DNA of 64,000 bases from Rhodanobacter glycinis. GTDB taxonomy: Bacteria > Pseudomonadota > Gammaproteobacteria > Xanthomonadales > Rhodanobacteraceae. Numbering within the stretch: position 1 is the first letter of the stretch; each line of letters begins with the position of its first letter. Shown here piece by piece: positions 61,710 to 64,000 of this stretch. The position numbers were made by a program, and so were the translations under genes. Location: contig NZ_RCZB01000003.1 of assembly GCF_006438785.1 (NCBI RefSeq), positions 434,001-498,000 of the forward strand, in the 5' to 3' direction. The notes below the pieces were generated by a model. That model saw nothing but the letters and a program-made list of their open reading frames with translations, searched no databases and had not been told where the DNA came from.

Positions 61710-63121
61710 TGGCAAAGACCCTGTTCGAAAAAGTGTGGGACGCCCACATCGTCGCCGCGGAAACCGCCGACACACCGGCGATCCTCTACGTCGATCTGCA
61801 CCTGGTGCACGAGGTCACCTCGCCGCAGGCGTTCAGCGAACTGCGTGAGCGTGGACTGAAACTGCGCCGACCCGACCGCATGCTGGCCACGCTGGATCAT
61901 TCCACGCCGACCCTGCCGACGAATGCCGATGGCAGCCGGCCGTATGCAAATGCCGACGCGCAGGCGCAGGTCGCGCAGCTGGAGTCCAACTGCCGCGAGT
62001 TTGGCGTGGAGCTGCACGGCTGGGACAGCGCCGACCGCGGCATCGTGCACGTGATCGGCCCGGAGTTGGGCGCGACCCAGCCCGGCATGACCATCGTCTG
62101 CGGCGACAGCCACACCTCCACGCATGGTGCTTTTGGAGCCTTGGCGTTCGGCATCGGCACCACCGAGGTCGGTCACGTGATGGCCACGCAATGCCTGCTG
62201 CAGCGCAAGCCGAAAACCATGGCGATCCATGTGGATGGTCACACACCCGCCGGTATCAGTGCGAAGGACCTGATCCTGCACATCATCGGCACGATCGGCG
62301 TCGATGGTGGCACCGGCTACGTGCTGGAGTACCGCGGCGCCGCGATCGAGGCGCTGTCGATGGACGAGCGCATGACCGTCTGCAACATGTCGATCGAGGC
62401 CGGCGCACGCGCCGGACTGATCGCGCCGGACGAGACCACGTTCGAATGGCTGAAAGGTCGTCCGCGCGTGCCGCAGGGCGCGGCATGGGATGTGGCAGTG
62501 GCGACGTGGCGCGCGCTGCGCAGCGACGACGGCGCGCGCTACGACCGTGAAGTACGCATCGACGCCGGCGCGGTGAAACCCACCGTCACCTACGGCACCC
62601 ATCCGGGCATGGCGATCGCCATGGATGCGCCGGTACCGGCGGCGACCAATGCGCAGGAACGCCGCGCGCTCGACTACATGCAGAGCAAGCCCGGCCAGCC
62701 GATGCAGGGTACGCCGGTCGATGTGGTGTTCGTCGGCAGCTGCACCAACTCGCGCCTGTCCGACCTGCGCGAAGCGGCGCGCGTGCTGCATGGCCGACGC
62801 ATCGCGCAGGGTGTACGCATGCTGGTGGTGCCGGGCTCCGAGGCGGTGCGCCGCGACGCCGAGCGCGAAGGCCTGCACCACGTGTTCACCGACGCCGGCG
62901 CCGAGTGGCGCGTGCCCGGCTGCTCGATGTGCATCGCGATGAACGGCGACCTGGCGCAGCCGGGCCAGCTGGTGGTGAGCACCTCCAACCGCAACTTCGA
63001 AGGCCGCCAGGGCAAGGGCGCACGCACCGTGCTGGCCAGCCCGGCCACCGCCGCGGCATCGGCGATCGCCGGGCGCATCGCCGATCCGCGCGAGTACGCA
63101 ACGCAGGAGCAAGCTGCATGA
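61709..63121 (+). CDS. leuC: 3-isopropylmalate dehydratase large subunit
   Basis: 470 residues of the aconitase family. [20 protein letters not shown] binds substrate, and the [4Fe-4S] cysteines are in [17 protein letters not shown] and [11 protein letters not shown]. It isomerises 2- to 3-isopropylmalate with LeuD. GGAGG at 61694 serves either the ATG at 61709 or the GTG at 61706 that overlaps the ilvE stop. Confidence 0.95.
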   Translation: MAKTLFEKVWDAHIVAAETADTPAILYVDLHLVHEVTSPQAFSELRERGLKLRRPDRMLATLDHSTPTLPTNADGSRPYANADAQAQVAQLESNCREFGVELHGWDSADRGIVHVIGPELGATQPGMTIVCGDSHTSTHGAFGALAFGIGTTEVGHVMATQCLLQRKPKTMAIHVDGHTPAGISAKDLILHIIGTIGVDGGTGYVLEYRGAAIEALSMDERMTVCNMSIEAGARAGLIAPDETTFEWLKGRPRVPQGAAWDVAVATWRALRSDDGARYDREVRIDAGAVKPTVTYGTHPGMAIAMDAPVPAATNAQERRALDYMQSKPGQPMQGTPVDVVFVGSCTNSRLSDLREAARVLHGRRIAQGVRMLVVPGSEAVRRDAEREGLHHVFTDAGAEWRVPGCSMCIAMNGDLAQPGQLVVSTSNRNFEGRQGKGARTVLASPATAAASAIAGRIADPREYATQEQAA

Positions 63122-63705
63122 AACCGATCACCCGCCTCCACTCCCGCACCGCCGTGCTGGCCGACGAGAACATCGACACCGACCGCATCATCCCGGCGCG
63201 CTTCCTCACCACCACCACGCGCGAGGGGCTGGGCAAGCTGTGCTTCCACGACTGGCGCTACCAGACCGACGGCAGCGACAACCCCGCCTTTCCGTTGAAC
63301 CGGCCCGAAGCGCGCGGCTGCTCGATCCTCATTGCCGGGCGCAATTTCGGTTGCGGCTCCTCGCGCGAGCATGCGCCGTGGGCGCTGCTGGATTACGGCA
63401 TCCAGGCGGTGCTGTGCAGCGAGATCGCGGACATCTTCCGCGGCAACGCGCTGAAGAACGGCCTGCTCGCCATCGTCATCGACGAGCTGGAACACCGCTG
63501 GTTGCTCAAGCATCCCGGCATCGAGCTGGCGATCGACGTGCGCGAACAATTCATCGCACTGCCCGACGGCGGCCGCATCCCGTTCGCGCTGGAGCCATTT
63601 GCGCGGCACTGCCTGCTCCACGGCGTCGACCAGCTCGGCTATCTGCTGCAGCACAGCGATGGGATCACCTTTTACGAACAACACCACCAGGAGCAAGCGG
63701 CATGA
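63118..63705 (+). CDS. leuD: 3-isopropylmalate dehydratase small subunit
   Basis: 195 residues. The swivel-domain motif [20 protein letters not shown] is present, with [15 protein letters not shown] near the start. It partners LeuC. It overlaps leuC and leuB by 4 nt on each side (ATGA). Confidence 0.95.
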   Translation: MKPITRLHSRTAVLADENIDTDRIIPARFLTTTTREGLGKLCFHDWRYQTDGSDNPAFPLNRPEARGCSILIAGRNFGCGSSREHAPWALLDYGIQAVLCSEIADIFRGNALKNGLLAIVIDELEHRWLLKHPGIELAIDVREQFIALPDGGRIPFALEPFARHCLLHGVDQLGYLLQHSDGITFYEQHHQEQAA

Positions 63706-64000
63706 AGGCACGCATCGTTACCCTGCCCGGCGATGGCGTCGGTCCCGAAGTCACGGCCGCCGCGGTGGCCGTGTTGAAGACCGTGGCCGCGCGCTACGAA
63801 CACGTGTTCGCGTTCGAGGAGCAGCTGATCGGTGGCATCGCGATCGATGCCACCGGCGAACCGCTGCCGGCCGCCTCGCTGGCGGCGTGCCGGTCCGCCG
63901 ATGCGGTGTTGCTGGGTGCCGTCGGTGGCCCGAAGTGGTCCGATCCGAACGCGCCGGTGCGCCCCGAGCAGGGCCTGCTGGCGCTGCGTGCCGCGCTCGG
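63702..64000 (+). CDS. leuB: 3-isopropylmalate dehydrogenase (N-terminal part)
   Basis: About 99 residues are seen before the window ends. [20 protein letters not shown], then [15 protein letters not shown] and [17 protein letters not shown] are diagnostic of LeuB. It oxidises and decarboxylates 3-isopropylmalate to 2-oxoisocaproate. The ATG overlaps the leuD stop. Confidence 0.95.
   Translation, partial: MKARIVTLPGDGVGPEVTAAAVAVLKTVAARYEHVFAFEEQLIGGIAIDATGEPLPAASLAACRSADAVLLGAVGGPKWSDPNAPVRPEQGLLALRAAL

Overview
The window is GC-rich chromosomal DNA from a gammaproteobacterium. Gene content and order point to the Xanthomonadales, most likely Rhodanobacteraceae (Rhodanobacter/Dyella-like). 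Indicators are the large TonB-dependent receptors, the DPP-IV and M61 peptidases, the comM-ubiK-P-II block, and the LeuA-IlvE-LeuCDB and Thr operons run by leader peptides. The genus assignment is an inference from gene content.

Layout. 1-5.4 kb: start of comM, ubiK, a P-II gene (no amtB beside it), then class Ia ribonucleotide reductase nrdAB behind a clear promoter, a DnaA-box-like site and a cobalamin riboswitch. 5.7-16 kb: an Oar-like TonB receptor; a leftward set of secreted and outer-membrane proteins with an S8 protease; the divergent ECF sigma/anti-sigma pair; a BlaI/M56 (BlaR1-like) pair with two operators and an unusual heptad-repeat sensor tail. 16-24.5 kb: housekeeping singles (DPP-IV, thioesterase, BamE-like protein, GST, LysR/aldo-keto reductase, queF, a lipoprotein).

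24.5-30 kb: a glycerophosphodiesterase gene with an apparent 1-nt frameshift just after its start, then a small island of visibly lower GC ending at tRNA-Arg(CCG). The island holds a truncated HNH nuclease gene, a gene of unknown function split by an IS3-family element (removing the IS restores the frame) and a PD-(D/E)XK nuclease-like gene. 30-38 kb: M61 peptidase, diguanylate cyclase, DUF3667 protein, APC permease, and a translationally coupled pair (alkylglycerol monooxygenase-like hydroxylase and YhhN lysoplasmalogenase) that suggests ether-lipid breakdown. 38-50 kb: a phosphoester locus: TonB receptor, two alkaline-phosphatase-superfamily phosphodiesterases, a second GlpQ-like enzyme, an LTA-synthase-like phosphoglycerol transferase and CpdB. 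50-54.7 kb: a LytS/LytTR two-component pair, an NTF2-like protein and two multiheme cytochromes c.

54.8-64 kb: two attenuator-controlled amino-acid operons. The thr operon (monofunctional homoserine dehydrogenase, thrB, thrC) and the leu operon (leuA-ilvE-leuC-leuD-leuB, cut by the window end) are each preceded by a leader peptide rich in the codons of the end-product amino acids. Both leaders use near-identical promoter-to-ATG sequence and spacing, predicting leaderless leader-peptide mRNAs. Most genes inside both operons overlap by 4 nt. The most interesting items are these paired leaderless attenuators, the B12-riboswitch nrdAB, the IS-split island gene, the S8 protease/ECF cluster, the M56 coiled-coil sensor and the ether-lipid/phosphoester block.
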